64,000 nt of DNA from Elusimicrobiota bacterium (GTDB taxonomy: Bacteria; Elusimicrobiota; Elusimicrobia; JACQPE01), in NCBI GenBank assembly GCA_016180815.1, contig JACPAN010000008.1, forward strand, positions 1 through 64,000, read 5' to 3'. The notes below the pieces were generated by a model that did not search any database, was not told where the DNA came from, and saw nothing but the letters and a program-made list of their open reading frames with translations. Both the position numbers and the translations under genes were made by a program. Each line of letters starts with the position of its first letter. Positions within the stretch are counted from its first letter, which is position 1. Below, piece by piece: positions 62,601 to 64,000 of this stretch.

Positions 62601-63305
62601 TTACCGGGCTTGCGCGGCTTCGGGGCAGAGCGTGAGAAAAAGGCGCTCGCGTTCTTCGGGAGTCTCGTGGGTTCTGCTTTTTTCAAAAAATCGTTTGACG
62701 TCTTCGCGCGTTTTTCCCCTGACGGCCCAGAGATAATCGGCGAAGTGCCGGAATACCCGCCGCGCCTGGGCGCAACGAAAGCCCGCTTGCCGCATATACG
62801 GAACGGCCTGAAGATCAGCCTCCTTTTCCTGGTCCCAGATCAATTGATGGAGAGCTTGCCGGCCGGCGGTTTCCGGCGCTCCTTCCATGGCGATGATTCT
62901 GATTTCGTTGTGGCCGAGTTTAAGATGCGCGAATTCATGGGCCATAACCAGGGCCAGCTCATGTTCGTTGCGCACGATGTCGAAGAGCATGGGATGGACG
63001 CCCACTAAGGCGACATTCGGATCGCATCTGCCTAACAGGCAATTGGCCGCGGGGTTTTCTCCGGTGATATCGGGATTGCCATAGGCTAATTTGGTGGGCG
63101 TTCGGTAATCGCGGCGGCGCCGGAGAGCCTTTAAAAGGCGGTTAAAGACACGCTCTGTTTCTTGGCGGGCATCGTCGTACCAGACAACGCTTCGGGGAGG
63201 GTCTTCGGGATTAAAGTCGTAGACGCCGGGAGGCGTCTCCTGCGCATCAAGCGCGGTGATGACGATGAGGCAACCCCAAGCCGCCGCAATGCTGATTTTT
63301 GACAT
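62601..63305 (-). CDS. M48-like metallopeptidase, secreted or membrane-anchored
   Basis: A 234-residue protease with a signal sequence (1-21). The zinc motif HEFAH is at 123-127, the third ligand in DQEKEADLQAV (about 170-174). Short M48-type peptidases are often involved in envelope quality control. The -10 TATAAT (63312-63317) ends six bases before the ATG, with a good -35, TTGACC, at 63334-63339. Confidence 0.82.
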   Translation of the reverse strand: MSKISIAAAWGCLIVITALDAQETPPGVYDFNPEDPPRSVVWYDDARQETERVFNRLLKALRRRRDYRTPTKLAYGNPDITGENPAANCLLGRCDPNVALVGVHPMLFDIVRNEHELALVMAHEFAHLKLGHNEIRIIAMEGAPETAGRQALHQLIWDQEKEADLQAVPYMRQAGFRCAQARRVFRHFADYLWAVRGKTREDVKRFFEKSRTHETPEERERLFLTLCPEAAQAR

Positions 63306-63311
63306 ATGGGC

Positions 63312-63339
63312 ATTATAAGGTTAACCCAAATTCGGTCAA
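63312..63339 (-). promoter_or_regulatory. Promoter, leaderless-type, M48 gene
   Basis: -35 TTGACC (63334-63339), 16-base spacer, -10 TATAAT (63312-63317), then GCCCAT and ATG. This is the only leaderless candidate in the window with a canonical -35. Confidence 0.65.
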
Positions 63340-63378
63340 AAAGGTAAAATAAGATTTAAGAACGAAGAGGAGGCTAGG

Positions 63379-63852
63379 ATGCCTTTTGACGATACGCTGT
63401 TTCTAAAGAGGTCCGTCGATGTCTTGGGTTTCTTCGATGTGGAGCAGCTCAAAAGAATAACCCCGGATATCGTTCACTCCAAATATAAAAAGGGTCAGAC
63501 CGTGATGCTGGCCGGAGAATTTTCCGCCAATTTTTTCATCATTAAAAACGGAAGCATCAATATTTTTACCAAGGAAAATCCGAAGGACCCGGCCATGACG
63601 CTTAAAAAAGGCGATTTTTTCGGCGTCATGAATTTATTCAGCGGCCAGGCTTCCGTGGTGGCCATCAAAGCGGCCGAGGATTTCACGGATATTATTGAAA
63701 TCCCCTACGCGTCGTTTCAGAAGCTGTTGGAGATGCAGCCTCTGTTGAAAGAAGCGCTCCTGAAAAAAGTCGAGGAGCGCATGAAAGGGGTCAATCCGCA
63801 GCCGGCTCCGCCGCCCCCTCCAACGCCGCCTCAAAATCCCCCGGCAGCCTAG
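63379..63852 (+). CDS. Cyclic-nucleotide-binding-domain protein
   Basis: A 157-residue protein consisting of one cNMP-binding jelly roll (about 15-130): YKKGQTVMLAGEFSANFFIIKNGSINIF, then GDFFGVMNLFSG. The phosphate-binding Arg typical of cAMP sites is not evident, so it may not bind cAMP. No DNA-binding domain; a Pro-rich tail closes it. GAGGAGG precedes the ATG. Probably a regulatory adaptor. Confidence 0.8.
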   Translation: MPFDDTLFLKRSVDVLGFFDVEQLKRITPDIVHSKYKKGQTVMLAGEFSANFFIIKNGSINIFTKENPKDPAMTLKKGDFFGVMNLFSGQASVVAIKAAEDFTDIIEIPYASFQKLLEMQPLLKEALLKKVEERMKGVNPQPAPPPPPTPPQNPPAA

Positions 63853-63911
63853 GTTCCCGGTCTTTAGTAAAATTCCCCCGTACTGTTTTTCAGCGTTTAG
63901 GCTCTAAAATT

Positions 63912-63982
63912 GCGGGTGTAGTACAATGGCAGTATGACTGCTTCCCAAGCAGTAGACGTGGGTTCGATTCCCATCACCCGCT
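63912..63982 (+). tRNA. tRNA-Gly (anticodon CCC)
   Basis: A full cloverleaf: seven-pair acceptor stem (GCGGGTG with CACCCGC), anticodon stem ACTGC/GCAGT with loop TTCCCAA (anticodon CCC at 63944-63946), and a T-arm GTGGG-TTCGATT-CCCAT, discriminator T. CCA is not encoded (CTAA follows). Confidence 0.95.
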
Positions 63983-64000
63983 AATTTGTTTGACTATAAC

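Noticed and set aside
1-64000. CRISPR array, rRNA operon, prophage or insertion sequence
   Set aside because: No regularly spaced direct repeats, rRNA sequence, phage structural genes or transposase were found.

Overview
The window is a gene-dense stretch (about 51 protein genes and one tRNA, moderately GC-rich) from a Gram-negative, probably uncultured bacterium. Outer-membrane features (PorV-like protein, a beta-barrel transporter-like protein, secreted proteins with FlgD/T9SS-like C-termini), a complete aerotolerance (Bat) operon, a futalosine-type MqnA-like protein and TMTC-like membrane proteins would fit Elusimicrobiota or a related candidate phylum. There is no 16S rRNA or other strong marker here, so the taxon is an inference. 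No gene-free stretch exceeds 300 bases; the longest, between two convergent genes, is filled by a 171-base palindrome.

Layout. 1-10.7 kb, minus strand: a large secreted HEAT/GND-repeat protein (cut by the window edge), a DUF2203 protein, a lipoprotein, and a six-gene bat operon whose neighbours all overlap by a few bases. 10.7-15.8 kb, plus: a GabT-like aminotransferase with an aminobutyraldehyde-type dehydrogenase, rlmN and ychF. 15.8-17.5 kb: a toxin-antitoxin pair, a small membrane protein and a NYN nuclease-like protein, AT-richer than the surroundings. 17.5-25.6 kb: aldehyde dehydrogenase, GNAT, a sodium:solute symporter, a HemL-like aminotransferase, TPR protein and an acyl-ACP-desaturase-like di-iron protein. 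25.7-32.8 kb: PorV-like protein plus a beta-propeller/FlgD secreted protein, a beta-barrel protein, a Tat-exported FAD amine oxidase and an APC permease. 32.9-37.5 kb: QueC-like protein, DUF58 protein, M20 peptidase and a TMTC-like membrane protein. 37.5-51.4 kb: two tandem giant secreted paralogues (2456 and 2118 aa). 51.4-64 kb: VapBC-like module, moxR, glutamine amidotransferase, aspA, MqnA-like, oxidoreductase, DJ-1/PfpI, DksA/TraR-like, larE, membrane proteins, a GH113-like glycosidase, proC, an M48 peptidase, a cNMP-binding protein and tRNA-Gly(CCC).

Most unusual content. (1) The two giant proteins share leader, N-terminal architecture and upstream DNA but differ at the C-terminus in the manner of polymorphic toxins: one carries a protein-kinase-like domain, a domain resembling the lyase domain of class III/IV lanthipeptide synthetases (OspF/SpvC/HopA1-like) and a BECR-nuclease-like tail; the other ends in a papain-like Cys-His-Asp domain. 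(2) Thirteen genes have a TAnnnT -10 box ending 5-7 bases before the start codon, which predicts widespread leaderless transcription. (3) Three long palindromic elements abut or contain stop codons. (4) The MoxR/DUF58/Bat system, normally one cluster, is split over three places within 50 kb.

Amino-acid and amine metabolism recurs (two class III aminotransferases, two aldehyde dehydrogenases, amine oxidase, permease, aspA, proC), suggesting use of amines or amino acids as nutrients.
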